Source: CAWAND01 sp963797485 (GTDB lineage Bacteria > Chloroflexota > Anaerolineae > Anaerolineales > E44-bin32). Taken from it: a stretch of 64,000 bases of DNA. The DNA is taken from contig CAWCPF010000004.1 of the NCBI GenBank assembly GCA_963797485.1, positions 62,001 to 126,000 of the forward strand. The letters are read 5' to 3'. This document shows, in pieces, positions 1 to 9,431 of this stretch; position 1 is the first letter of the stretch; the number at the start of each line of letters is the position of its first letter. Under the pieces are notes generated by a model that made no database searches, was not told the origin of the DNA, and was given only the letters and a program-made list of their open reading frames with translations. The position numbers and the translations under genes are program-made.

Positions 1-51
1 ATAACAATCGAGGCGCCCAGACCCTGGGATGGGTTGGGAATTGGAGCGTGT

Positions 52-120
52 TCATCAGCCGGAGCTGATGAGCGGGCGCCAGTCCCTAACCCTTCGGGCC
101 TGCGGCACGGAGGGTTTTTT
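52..120 (+). promoter_or_regulatory. pnp leader hairpins
   Basis: A perfect 8-bp stem, TCATCAGC (52-59) with GCTGATGA (64-71) and a CGGA loop, lies 50 bases before pnp. A second possible stem pairs AACCCT (88-93) with AGGGTT (111-116), followed by T residues. Its 3' arm contains the pnp Shine-Dalgarno GGAGGG (109-114). In E. coli the pnp leader is folded and controls autoregulation. A similar role here is inference. Confidence 0.4.
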
Positions 121-121
121 C

Positions 122-2351
122 ATGCTAGGTGAACGCCAGTACCAAATCGAAATCGATGGCCGGCCGATCACGATAGAGACCGGCGGTTTTGCCGGTTTGG
201 CCGGCGGAGCCGTCACGGTTCGCCAGGGGGATACCGTCCTGCTGGCGACGGCTACGATGTCCAGAACGCCCCGCGAGGGGATCGACTTCTTCCCCCTGAC
301 GGTGGACTACGAAGAACGCATGTACGCCGGGGGCAAGATCCCCGGCTCGTTCTTCAGGCGCGAGGGCCGGCCATCGGAGAGCGCCATCCTGACCGCCCGC
401 CTGACCGACCGTCCCCTCCGCCCGTTGTTCCCGAAAGACATGCGCAACGATGTCCAGGTGATCCTGTATGCGATCTCCGCCGACGCCGAAACCCCGATCG
501 ACGTGCTCGGCATTGTCGGCGCGTCGGCGGCGTTGACGGTCTCGGATGTTCCCTTTGGCGGACCCGTCGCCGCATTGCGTGTGGGCATGGAGGACGGCCG
601 TTTCATCTTCAATCCGACTTACCAACAGACGGAAGCCTCGCCGCTCGACCTGAGAGTGGCCGGCACGGCCGACGCCATCCTGATGGTTGAGGCCGGCGCC
701 AGCGAAGTCGACGAAGACACCATGGTGGAGGCGATCAAGTCGGCACACGAAACCATGCAGTCCCTGATCGAGTTGCAGAACAAGATGCGGACGGATGTCG
801 GAAAGGAGAAGGCGTCCTATAAGTCCTTCGCCCTGCCGGATGGCGTCGCCGATGCGGTCGAAGCCGCCGTCGGGGATAAGCTGGCGCAGCTGATTTCCGG
901 GCCGCATGAGAAGACCGATCTCTACCGGGCTGTGGATGTGCTGCTCGACGAGGTGACGGAGAATCTGGCGGGGGCGGAGGCCGACCCGGCGTTCGAAAAG
1001 AGCGATGTGCACAACGCGTTTGAGGACATGTACAAGCGTTTGGTGCGCGAGCGAATCCTATCCGGGGACAAGCGCGTCGACGGACGCGGGCCTACCGATA
1101 TCCGCGAGATCAGCGCCAAAGTTGACCTCAGCCCGCGTGCCCATGGTTCGGGCCTGTTCACACGTGGCCAGACTCAGGTGTTGACCCTGGCGACCTTGGG
1201 CACGCCGCGCGAGCGTCAGGAGCTCGACAACCTCACCCCCCAGGACGAAAAGCGCTACCTCCATCACTACAACTTCCCGCCCTTCTCGACCGGCGAGACC
1301 AAGATGCTCCGGGGCGCCTCGCGGCGCGAGATCGGCCACGGCGCGCTGGCTGAACGCGCCTTGCTGGCGGTGTTGCCGCCGCCGGAAGAATTCCCTTACA
1401 CGATGCGCCTGGTCTCCGAGGTCCTGTCGTCCAATGGCTCGACCTCGATGGCGTCGGTGTGCGGATCCACCCTGGCTCTCATGGACACCGGCGTGCCGAT
1501 CCGGGCGCCGGTAGCGGGCATCGCCATGGGTCTGGTCAAGGAAGGTGAGCAGTATGCCGTCCTGACCGATATCCAGGGCATCGAGGACCACCTTGGGGAT
1601 ATGGATTTCAAAGTGGCTGGGACCCGGCAGGGAATCACGGCCCTTCAGATGGACATCAAGATCAAGGGCATCACGCCCAAGATCATGTCCGAGGCCCTGG
1701 CTCAAGCCAAACAAGCGCGCATCTTCATCCTGGACAAGATCGCCGCCGTGATCCCGGAGCCGCGCGGCGAGCTCAAGCCGCATGCGCCGCGCATGACCGT
1801 CGTGCACATTGACCCGGAGAAGATCGGCGCCATCATCGGCCCGGGTGGAAAGACCATCCGCAGCATCCAGGACAGCACCGGAACCCGGATTGACATTGAG
1901 GACGATGGGACGGTGTACGTCGCCTCGCCCGACGGGCCGGGGGCGGATTTGGCCCGCGAGATGATCGAACGGCTGACCGAAGAGGCCGAGTTGGGCCGCA
2001 TTTATACCGGTCGCGTCGTCCGAACGACCGATTTCGGGGCCTTCGTTGAGATCCTGCCGAATGTGGACGGGCTGGTTCACATCTCGCAGCTCGAACTCTG
2101 AGCATGTGGAAAAGGTCGAGGACGTGGCCAAGGTCGGCGACGAAATCACCGTCATGGTGACCAACATCGATGCCGATGGCAAGATCCGCCTGTCCCGGCA
2201 GGCCGTGCTCGAGGGCTGGACTCCGGAGGAAGCGCGCGAAAAGGACGCGGGATCGCGCCGGCCGAAAAGCGGTCGTGGCGATGACCGCAGCGGAGGACGG
2301 GGTGGAGGCCGCGGTCGGCCCGGCAACGACCGCGGGCGGCCTCGGCGCTAA
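122..2351 (+). CDS. pnp: polyribonucleotide nucleotidyltransferase (PNPase), one frameshift
   Basis: PNPase degrades RNA 3'-to-5' using phosphate, in the cytoplasm, as a trimer. The start is ATG 122, because GGAGGG lies seven bases upstream and MLGERQYQIEIDGRP matches the usual N-terminus. In order: first RNase PH domain, helical linker, second RNase PH domain (about 310-540), KH domain with IGAIIGPGGKTI, then S1 domain. The frame breaks in the S1 domain near 2095-2101. The first frame stops after HISQLEL, while the next continues EHVEKVEDVAKVGDEITV and ends in an Arg/Gly-rich tail at 2351. Joined length is about 742 aa, normal for the family. A one-base error is more likely than a natural truncation, because the S1 domain is intact on both sides. 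Confidence 0.93.
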
Positions 2352-2390
2352 CCCGCCTAGTCTAGTCACGCTGCTGCACCGGTATTCCTC

Positions 2391-2430
2391 GGGGCTGTCT
2401 CACATTCTTGTGAGACAGCCCCTTCTTTAT
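2391..2430 (+). terminator. intrinsic terminator after pnp (repeat-family hairpin)
   Basis: A perfect 14-bp stem, GGGGCTGTCTCACA (2391-2404) with TGTGAGACAGCCCC (2409-2422), has a TTCT loop and is followed by TTCTTTAT. The same stem core recurs near 48.45 and 49.01 kb. Confidence 0.8.
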
Positions 2431-2443
2431 GGCTGAAACCTTA

Positions 2444-2498
2444 CCCCCTCTTCCGCCAAGACCCCCCTCGACGTGGGGCCTTCAAGGCGGAGAGGGGG
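2444..2498. repeat. imperfect inverted repeat
   Basis: CCCCCTCTTCCGCC (2444-2457) pairs with GGCGGAGAGGGGG (2486-2498) with one bulged T. A smaller CCCC/GGGG hairpin lies inside the loop. It sits in the 579-base gap between pnp and the next gene and resembles a REP-like element. Function unknown. Confidence 0.5.
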
Positions 2499-2930
2499 AT
2501 CGCGTTGGGCCAAGGGCGCCGGCTTATTGGCGGCGGGGCGGCGGGCGTCGGTGCCCCCTTACCTCCAAGGGACGAGTCGGACTGAATAACTTCGCGGTGA
2601 ACTTGAGGCTGTCGATAGAGATGAAAAGAAGACGGTCCTCCCCTTCTGGCTCAGCCCCGATTGGTTGTGCGGGGAGCCTGGGTTAGAATGGGCCCATGCC
2701 AGCCCCAGCCCGAAGGGCGCTTAGGTGCTCGGCCGCCAAGCTGGTGGCCTCGGTCGGCCTGCCGGGCGCGACGACGTGTGCCCCCTGCGCTCGACCCAAA
2801 GTTTTGATCGGTCGCGAATGGATGCCATCCGGTCGTCTCGCCGCATGGGCCCGGCGTTTGAACCGCCCGAATCTCACATCGCCTCTATCGCACGCGCGCG
2901 TTTCCCTGCGTGCGGGTCGAAGCTCGCCCC
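2499..2930. other. intergenic stretch, nothing recognised
   Basis: Short open frames here show no recognisable protein. No clear promoter or RNA structure was seen, although the promoter of the following permease genes should lie here. Confidence 0.4.
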
Positions 2931-4210
2931 ATGACCGAAAAAAGCGGCTTCAGAATGGATGAGATCACGTCGCCGCCGTGGCAGCCGGGGACCCGCCTGT
3001 TGTTTGCGGTGTGCCTGATCTTGTTGGCGGTCGCCCTCGTCCTGCGTCTGAGCCAGCTGCTGGGGCCATTCGTCCTGGCCATGCTGCTGGCCTATCTGAT
3101 CCACCCCATTGTCCATCGCATGGAGCGGGCTCTGAAAGTTAGTCGGACGGTGGCCGTCTTGCTGGTCTATGGCCTGATCCTGCTGGCTCTGGCGGGAGCC
3201 ACAACCTGGATCGGGTTGTCGGTGACCCAGCAGATCATCGGCCTGATCCAGGATCTGACCAGGCTGTCTGCCGAGCTGCCTGCCCAGCTGCAGACGCTGT
3301 CTCAATCCACCCTGCACCTGGGGCGTTGGATGATCGACCTGTCGCAGGTCAATCTCAACCCCCTGGTGAATTCGCTGGCGTCGACCTTCCAACCCCTGCT
3401 TTCTCAAACCGGAAGCCTGTTGGCCGCAGCCGTCGGCGCGACGGCCTCGACGGTCGGCCTGCTGGTTCTGATCCTGGTCATGACCTACTACCTGGCACGA
3501 GATTTCGGGGAGCTTGATGACCGCTTGCTCAAGCTGGTCCCGACCTCCTATCGTGAAGATTTTCACAAACTACTCGGTGAAACCGGCCGGGTCTGGCAAG
3601 CCTTCCTGCGGGGCCAGGTCATTCTGGCGCTGGCGATGGGGCTAAGTTCATGGGCGGTGTTTACGATCCTCGGTCTGCGTTTCGCGCTTGGTCTGGGCTT
3701 GATTGCCGGATTGATGGAATTCGTGCCTCTGTTCGGGCCGATCATTGCCGGGCTCCTGGCCGTGCTGGTGGCCTTGTTCCAGGCCTCGAATTGGTGGGGG
3801 CTGTCGCCGCTCATTTACGCACTGCTGGTGCTCGCTGGCGCAGTCCTGCTGCAGCAGCTCGAGAACAACATTCTGGTGCCGAGAATCATCGGCCATAGTC
3901 TGAATCTGCACCCCCTGATCGTGCTGCTGGCGGCCCTCGCCGGCGGACTCCTCGCCGGTGTGCTCGGTATCCTGCTGGCGGCGCCGACCGTGGCCACGCT
4001 GCGCATGTGGTTGGGCTACATCTACCGGAAGACCGTGGGGATTGATTCGTGGCCTGACCCCATCATCGATCGCCGCCAGCCGGTCCGCCCGACGGCAGGT
4101 TGGTGGGCGCGGGTACGGGGCTGGTTCGCCCGCCGGCCCTCCTCGCCGCCCAGCGGGCGCGAACTCACCCGCGCCACCCCCATCCGACACAGAGTTCCCA
4201 TCCATCATGA
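2931..4210 (+). CDS. AI-2E family transporter (PerM/YdiK/TqsA-like), first copy
   Basis: This is a polytopic membrane protein of the AI-2 exporter-like family, whose substrates vary and are mostly unknown. Hydrophobic helices begin at LLFAVCLILLAVALVLRL. The family signature region is present as GLIAGLMEFVPLFGPIIAGL and later QQLENNILVPRIIGHSLNLHP. The start is uncertain: 2910, 2931 and 2955 are all in frame. The frame stays open to 4751, but past about 4150 it only shadows the next gene. The natural stop is probably lost to a one-base error, since a TGA at 4208-4210 overlaps the next gene's ATG in the usual ATGA manner. The end given is inferred from that. A fused double permease is a less likely alternative. 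Confidence 0.75.
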
Positions 4211-5410
4211 CCGCACCGCCAAGCTCGCCCAGCTGGGGCAGCCCCGCCAAGTCGATCGCGGCCGTGTTGATGATGGTCCTGGTGGCCGCCGTTCTGCTGC
4301 GATTCAGCACGATCATTCCGCTGCTGGTGGCCTCCGGGATGCTGGCGTTCCTCACGGTTCCTTTGACGCGCTTTGTAACCCTGCGGATGAAGATACCGTG
4401 GGCGCTCTCCACCAACCTGTGCTTCCTGATCTTGATCCTGATCCTGCTGGGTGCCTCCACGGCGACCGGCTTGGTGGCCCTGCAGCAGCTCCAAGCCTTG
4501 TTCCTGACTTTGCAGCGGATCATGGTCACCTTACCCGCCAGCATGGCCGAATTCAGCCAACGGACGTTCGCCATCGGCCCGTGGCTGCTGGATCTCTCTC
4601 GAATTCGATCTCGGTCTGCTGGCCGAGCAGGCCCTGGGGACGGTGCAGCCGGTATTGGGCCAGGCCAGCGGTCTGGTGCGCTCCTTGGCGACAGTGGCGC
4701 TCGAATCCGTGGCCAAGGTGGTGTTTGTCCTGGCCGTGGCGTATTTCCTGACGCTGGATTTCAATCGCATTCAATCGGCTTGGCACTCCTTTTCGATCCC
4801 CGGATACGAGTATGACCTGCGCCGACTTCGGCGCGGCCTGGCACGAATTTGGGACTCCTTCCTGCGGGGCCAGGTGATCATCGTGCTGATTTCGGGGCTA
4901 CTGACGTCGGTCATATTGGCCGGACTCGGCGTTCGGTTCTCCATCGGTCTGGGCGTCATTGCCGGCCTGGCCAAGTTCGTTCCGATCGTGGGGCCGGTGG
5001 TGGCAGGGGCGCTGGCGGCAGTCGTGGCGCTGTTCCAAATCGGCAACTGGCTGGGCGTGTCCCCCATGACTCACACCGTCATCGTGGTGGTTGCATTGAT
5101 CGTCATCAACCACGCCATCGACTATCTGCTGCTGCCCCGAATCATGGGCAATTCGCTCGATCTGAACCCGATCGTCATCATAGTTGGAGCCATTGTCGGC
5201 GCCAGTCTAGCGGGTGTGATCGGGCTGCTGCTCTCCGCCCCGTCAGTTGCCTCCTTGGTCCTGCTTACGCGCTACGCCTTTCGCAAGATGGTCGACCAGT
5301 CTCCCTGGGATCCAGCCATCGATGCAGTGCCCGAACAGCGCAATGGGCCCTTCGAATGGCTCATGCGATGGCGTCGCCAACCGGCTGAGGAGCCGGGCAA
5401 CACCGGGTAA
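4207..5410 (+). CDS. AI-2E family transporter, second copy, one frameshift
   Basis: This is a second permease of the same family, immediately downstream of the first. The N-terminal half runs from MTAPPSSPSWGSPAKSIAAV through the first helices to LLDLSR near 4600. The frame then shifts, and the next frame continues EFDLGLLAEQALGTVQPVL to 5410. The second half carries GLGVIAGLAKFVPIVGPVVAG and DYLLLPRIMGNSLDLNP, which align with the first copy, so the pair arose by duplication. Joined length is about 400 aa, slightly longer than usual. Substrate unknown. The two permeases may form a hetero-oligomer, which is inference from adjacency. Confidence 0.75.
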
Positions 5411-5443
5411 GCCAGAGCGACACCCAGTCCCGAGATCCGTCCC

Positions 5444-6349
5444 ATGATAGGCGAGCCATCTCCTTTCGCACTGCGACCGTCGACCGGGCTGTATCCTGTC
5501 CTGTGCCGGCCGGCAGGTGCGGACGACACCCCTGATGTATTGCGTCTGGTGAGCCGGATTTGGGGCGGGGAAGATTATGTGCCCGCTGTATGGGGGATGT
5601 GGCTCTCCGACGAGCGGGGCGTCCTGGCGGTGGCTGAGCACAAGGGGCGGGTGGTCGGCTTTGGACACCTGAGCGACCTTGGGATGGGAGAGGCTTGGCT
5701 CGAGGGTTTGCGCGTCGATCCCGAGGCCCAGGGCACCGGGGTGGGATCTCATCTGCACGACTACTTACTCACCCGTTGGCTCGAATTGGGCCAGTCTGTC
5801 GTCCGGCTTGTCACGCATGCGGACCGGGTGCAGGTTCATGCGATGTGCGCCAGGACCGGACTTGTGTGCGTGGCCGATGTTCAGTTCCATCGGGCATGGG
5901 CTGCCAAAGGAACGCACGCGTTCCGGGCCTCGCCGGCGGATGAAGCCGGTGCCTGGCGGGCCATGGCCGTGGCCGGGACCCAGCGATATTCCAACCAGAT
6001 CTTTGATCTGGGATGGGAGTTTGCAGAGCTCAAACCGGAACGGCTGGTCCAGCCTGGCGGCTCTCGCCTGTGGAGGTGGGGCGAAGGGCGTGGCTGGCTG
6101 GTCGCCAGGCCGCCACGGCCGGGCGGCGATACAGAATTCACCATCGGGGCGGCCTGTGCCGACGACCTGGCTGCGCTTCTGCGCGAAACTCGGGTGCTGG
6201 CTGAAAGTCTGGGTGCAACCGAAATCCACTGGCTGGCGCCCGTCGAGCCGGGAGTGCTTGAGGCGCTGAACGCCGCCGGATACCGAAGCGAAATCGCCTC
6301 CGATCGTTTCAAGGTCTTCGAGCGCAGGAGAACAGACCAGGCCGGCTGA
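5444..6349 (+). CDS. GNAT-family N-acetyltransferase
   Basis: This 301-aa protein has a GNAT fold in its N-terminal half. Motif A for acetyl-CoA is visible as VDPEAQGTGVGSHL, after the strand GRVVGFGHLSDLG. The C-terminal half (about 150-300) is a second, more diverged region, perhaps a degenerate GNAT domain, as in double-GNAT proteins. The substrate cannot be told. The gene follows the permease pair by 33 bases and may be cotranscribed with it. Confidence 0.75.
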   Translation: MIGEPSPFALRPSTGLYPVLCRPAGADDTPDVLRLVSRIWGGEDYVPAVWGMWLSDERGVLAVAEHKGRVVGFGHLSDLGMGEAWLEGLRVDPEAQGTGVGSHLHDYLLTRWLELGQSVVRLVTHADRVQVHAMCARTGLVCVADVQFHRAWAAKGTHAFRASPADEAGAWRAMAVAGTQRYSNQIFDLGWEFAELKPERLVQPGGSRLWRWGEGRGWLVARPPRPGGDTEFTIGAACADDLAALLRETRVLAESLGATEIHWLAPVEPGVLEALNAAGYRSEIASDRFKVFERRRTDQAG

Positions 6350-6532
6350 GCGGTCCCGGCGGGTGAGACCAGACCGCGCGGCCGCCAACCCCGCGTCGGA
6401 GCGCTCGCCACCTGGACCTGATTGCGCGTATACTCTGTGTTGGAGGCCGACGGCGACTGTCTTCGGACCTCTTGTGTAAACTGCGCCTCATGTCGGTCCC
6501 TAGCGACCGACCCTCGACACGGAGAGACTTCG

Positions 6533-6709
6533 ATGACCGAATCGGACGTGAACACAACTACCTTGGGAGAGACGACCAATTACCTCGCCTGGAAGGCTGA
6601 GGAGCCGGATGGCGAAACGACCTTCCATCTCGAGTTGGGTCAACTGACGCTTCACTTCTTTGACGAGGAGTGGCAGGAGTTCTTGGATCTCATCCGACCG
6701 CTGGCTTGA
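6533..6709 (+). CDS. small conserved-looking acidic protein (58 aa), function unknown
   Basis: The start is ATG 6533, with GGAG eight bases upstream. A longer in-frame start at 6422 has a Cys-rich, non-protein-like extension and a TATACT promoter-like box inside it. The product MTESDVNTTTLGETTNY is acidic, with a C-terminal amphipathic segment of Trp, Phe and Leu residues (HFFDEEWQEFLDLI). No family recognised. Ribosome-binding spacing and stand-alone placement support a real gene. Confidence 0.6.
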   Translation: MTESDVNTTTLGETTNYLAWKAEEPDGETTFHLELGQLTLHFFDEEWQEFLDLIRPLA

Positions 6710-6851
6710 CGACAGATCCTGCCGTCGGGCGTGCAGGGCGGCCTAGGGGGAGTCTATCCGAACGCAGTTGGTCACGCAGTTCCAAGAAACCGTCGTCTGT
6801 GATTCGCGAGTCTTGGGGGACAGGCTGCGGTTCGGGGCAACGAGTAGGTAC

Positions 6852-7364
6852 ATGAGCCAGAGAAGACAGGAGCTCATTGACTGGGATGAGATCGATCGCC
6901 TGATCGGCTATCTTATTCCCCAATTCACGACTTCATTCGAAGCCATGTTGATCATCACCCGCGGCGGAATCATCCCCGGCGGGATATTGTGCGAGGCCCT
7001 GGGCATCGAAGATGTGTTGACGGCGGCCGTCGATTTTCCATTCGAGGCGCGGCAAGCCGGGTCCAAACTGCTGGCTTGGCCGCAGTTTATCCAGTTTCCC
7101 GAGGAGAATCGTCTGGCCGACCGACGTGTGCTGATTGTCGATGACGTGTGGGGGTCAGGCCGCACGATCACGGCCGTGCGCAGCCGGGTCGCCAGCGTGG
7201 GCGGCATCCCATCGACTTGCGTGCTGCATTACAACCCCTACCGCAGTCTCTTCACGCCACAGAAACCGGATTACTATGCCGCAATCACGGACGCCCACAT
7301 GATCTACCCGTGGGAAGTTGACCGAGGCCTCGACCTGGCGGGGTATATTGGGGGTAAGTCGTAG
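6852..7364 (+). CDS. phosphoribosyltransferase-fold protein (hypoxanthine/xanthine type)
   Basis: This 170-aa protein carries the PRPP-binding signature VLIVDDVWGSGRTI and an upstream ITRGGIIPGG loop. Such type I PRTases transfer ribose-5-phosphate from PRPP to a purine base in salvage, or act as regulators. The start at 6852 gives the usual N-terminus (MSQRRQELIDWDEIDRLI); the longer in-frame start at 6768 adds 28 unlikely residues. The late WEVDRGLDL segment is typical of gpt/xpt-like enzymes. The exact base is not predictable, but purine salvage is plausible. Confidence 0.8.
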   Translation: MSQRRQELIDWDEIDRLIGYLIPQFTTSFEAMLIITRGGIIPGGILCEALGIEDVLTAAVDFPFEARQAGSKLLAWPQFIQFPEENRLADRRVLIVDDVWGSGRTITAVRSRVASVGGIPSTCVLHYNPYRSLFTPQKPDYYAAITDAHMIYPWEVDRGLDLAGYIGGKS

Positions 7365-7431
7365 CCGCGACTGAGCCGCACCCAGCGGAGGCGCCATGGG
7401 TCGGGTTGCACGAGCGTCCTACGTCGCTGGT

Positions 7432-7460
7432 TTGACAACCAAAGGGGGCAACGGTATAAT
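7432..7460 (+). promoter_or_regulatory. consensus sigma-70 promoter for rpsU-infA
   Basis: TTGACA (7432-7437), a 17-base spacer and TATAAT (7455-7460) match the consensus exactly. Transcription should start near 7467, about 195 bases before rpsU. Confidence 0.85.
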
Positions 7461-7466
7461 CAGCCC

Positions 7467-7602
7467 GCCGTTGCAGGTTCAAGCGCGACCGCCGGTCAGA
7501 CGAGTAGGGGAGTAGGCCAAGTCAGGTAGACTTTTACTTCGTCCAACTCGGAAAGATCATAGGCTCCGGTCGGCCAGAAGAACCTGCTGACCGGGTCTTT
7601 TT
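7467..7602 (+). ncRNA. structured rpsU leader with possible terminator/antiterminator switch
   Basis: The leader ends in an intrinsic terminator: CCGGTCGGC (7566-7574) pairs with GCTGACCGG (7586-7594), followed by GTCTTTTT. An upstream segment, CCGGTCAG (7492-7499), is perfectly complementary to the same 3' arm (7587-7594). The two pairings are mutually exclusive, the layout of a transcription attenuator. Inner helices CGAGT (7501-7505)/ACTCG (7546-7550) and AAGTC/GACTT are also possible. Ligand or protein effector unknown. It could instead be a separate small RNA of about 135 nt. Confidence 0.5.
7566..7602 (+). terminator. intrinsic terminator upstream of rpsU
   Basis: A 9-bp stem with one G-U pair is followed by GTCTTTTT. 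It lies between the promoter and rpsU, so reading rpsU from this promoter requires read-through. Confidence 0.65.
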
Positions 7603-7661
7603 GTGTGAAGCCAATCTCTCGTCAACCAGGCCACCCTCAGGGAAGGAGGTGACAAACAAGC

Positions 7662-7874
7662 ATGGCCAAAGTAGTCCTCCGTCCAAACGAAAGCCAGGAG
7701 CAGCTGCTTAAGCGATTCAGAAAGAAGGTCGCCAAGAGCGGCATTCTGAGCACTGTCCGCCGCAAGCGCTGGTTCGTTTCTAAGAGCGAACTGCGGCGCA
7801 TTCAGAAAAAGAAGGCCATCCGCCGCCTCCGACGCCGACAGCGCAAACTCGAAGAAAAGCGCGGCGATCGCTAG
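7662..7874 (+). CDS. rpsU: 30S ribosomal protein S21
   Basis: This 70-aa basic protein, MAKVVLRPNESQEQLLKRF, has the S21 N-terminus and an Arg/Lys-rich C-terminal helix. S21 joins the small subunit late and helps mRNA base-pair with 16S rRNA. A strong Shine-Dalgarno, GGAGGTGA, lies about 12 bases before ATG 7662. infA follows after 48 bases, likely in the same transcript. Confidence 0.95.
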   Translation: MAKVVLRPNESQEQLLKRFRKKVAKSGILSTVRRKRWFVSKSELRRIQKKKAIRRLRRRQRKLEEKRGDR

Positions 7875-7922
7875 CCGCGCGCACACCGTGCAAGTGGTTT
7901 ACCCGAAGGCTCGGAGGTTTGA

Positions 7923-8174
7923 GTGCCGAAGCAAGAGGAGAAGATCGAGGTCGAAGGAACGGTTATAGAAGCCCTGCCTTCGACCCAGTTCAAAGTCGAG
8001 CTGGAGAACGGCCACGCCGTGCTGGCCTATCTTTCGGGTAAGATGCGCAAGTTCTACATCCGCATCCTGCTGGGGGATCGTGTGCGCGTGGAGCTGTCCC
8101 CCTACGACCTGACTCGGGGCCGCATCACCTACCGTTTCAAGAAGCGCGGGGGTGGCCAGGAAGAGGAAGCCTGA
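7923..8174 (+). CDS. infA: translation initiation factor IF-1
   Basis: This 83-aa protein starts at GTG 7923 after GGAGG. The OB-fold sequence KIEVEGTVIEALPSTQFKVE and RVRVELSPYDLTRGRITYR are characteristic of IF-1, which binds the ribosomal A site during initiation. It has a short acidic tail (QEEEA) beyond the usual end. It is cotranscribed with rpsU and followed by a terminator. Confidence 0.95.
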   Translation: MPKQEEKIEVEGTVIEALPSTQFKVELENGHAVLAYLSGKMRKFYIRILLGDRVRVELSPYDLTRGRITYRFKKRGGGQEEEA

Positions 8175-8204
8175 CCTTCCGAATTCATGATTTCTGATCA
8201 CATC

Positions 8205-8235
8205 CCGCCCCTTGCGAAAGGGGCGGTTTTGTTTT
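8205..8235 (+). terminator. intrinsic terminator after infA
   Basis: CCGCCCC (8205-8211) pairs with GGGGCGG (8220-8226), followed by TTTTGTTTT. Confidence 0.9.
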
Positions 8236-8534
8236 GGCAGGCTCGGCCCAAGAGGGACGGCCCCGTCTACATTCATCTTTATCGCCTGCCTCGGCTTGGT
8301 GCCAAGGCGTTAGGGACGCCGTGTCCCTTGAAGGCCTGGGGGCGATGACCCTCGCCATCATCCGGCCTGCGAGCCGCGCCCTCGGCCTTATCTCTTTCCC
8401 AAAGGTGGCTGCAATCTGGTTTGACCGATCGCCTCCCGGTCGGATGGACAAGAGGAGAGGTGGACGTGCTATTCAGGTCGAGTTCTGAAGTCGGGCGTGA
8501 GGTTTCAACAAGAGTCAGAAGGCTGACCTGCATC
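8236..8534. other. intergenic stretch between convergent transcripts
   Basis: This is about 300 bases between the infA terminator and the 3' end of prmA on the other strand. No gene-like frame or clear repeat seen. Confidence 0.4.
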
Positions 8535-9431
8535 CTATTGGGGGGGCGCCTCATCTTTGGCGAACACCAAGGCGCGCCATTCCCCACGGCGGCGAGTCTC
8601 TGCCAGCAGCAGACCGTGCCGCGCGCGGCTGCCAACAACTCAGGCTCTTGTTCGTCCAGGATCCCGGACAGAACCAAATAGCTGCCTGGGCCGCCAAGTG
8701 GCTCCAATCCATGGTCAAGCATGTCGCACAGCACCGAAAGATAAATGTTGGCCAGGATCACCTGGGGCGCCTGCAGGCCTTCCGCATCGCTCAGGAGCTC
8801 GGGCAGGGATCCAACTCGCGCCGCTACCTGATCTTGGACGGAATTCACGGCCGCGTTTTCTTGACATATTTCCACAGCCTGAAGGTCGGTGTCGTAAGCC
8901 AGGCAGCGAGCGGCACCCAGCCTGGCTGAGGCGATGCTCAAGATGCCCGAGCCGCAGCCCAGGTCGGCCAGCCAATCTCCGGGCCGGACGTAGTCTTCGA
9001 GCAGTTCGAGGCAGAGCTGGGTTGTCGGGTGGGTGCCGGTCCCAAATGCCATCCCGGGGTCGATCAGAAGCGTGATTCGGTCATCGTCTGGGAGGGGAAG
9101 CCATGCCGGTTGGACTCTCAGGCGCCGGCCGACCAGCAAAGCTTTGAAATGGGCTTTCCAGGCCTCGGCCCAGTCGGAATCCTCGATCCAGGTGTACTCG
9201 GGAGTGGGCAGCGGCCGGATGCGGCCGAGGTACCACAGGTCGTGCTCGAGAGCGGCAGCGCGCCTCCGGCAGCCGGTCATCGGCTTGCAGATAGCCGCGC
9301 ACATCGACCATGGCTTGGGCCGGGTCGTCCTGTGACAGGGCGACGCCTCCCCGGGCATGGCGACCCAATACCTCTGCCACCGGTTCGGCAAGCTCTTCAT
9401 GGACTCGAAGGCTGACTTCGAGCCATTTCAA
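8535..9431 (-). CDS. prmA: ribosomal protein L11 methyltransferase, two frameshifts
   Basis: PrmA methylates L11 with S-adenosylmethionine. The N-terminus MKWLEVSLRVHEELAEPVAEVL starts at TTG 9431, and the dnaJ stop overlaps it as TTGA, so translation is probably coupled. The frame breaks near 9270. The next frame has DPGMAFGTGTHPTT and the SAM motif LADLGCGSGILSIA, plus ILANIYLSVL in place of the usual NIL motif. A second break near 8615 leads to RHGLLLAETRRRGEWRALVF and a stop at 8535-8537. Both breaks lie in GC-rich runs and look like sequence errors. Joined length is about 298 aa, normal. Confidence 0.85.

Noticed and set aside
125..2326. Long open frames opposite pnp (for example 1058-2326 on the minus strand)
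   Set aside because: High-GC shadow frames of the true gene; no known motifs or ribosome sites.
2910..4751. Single 613-aa permease gene
   Set aside because: Past about 4150 the frame is a shadow of the second permease, which starts at 4207 with its own motifs.
7467..7602. T-box or other known riboswitch before rpsU
   Set aside because: No T-box sequence (GGTGGNACCGCG type) and the leader is too short; described only as an unclassified leader.
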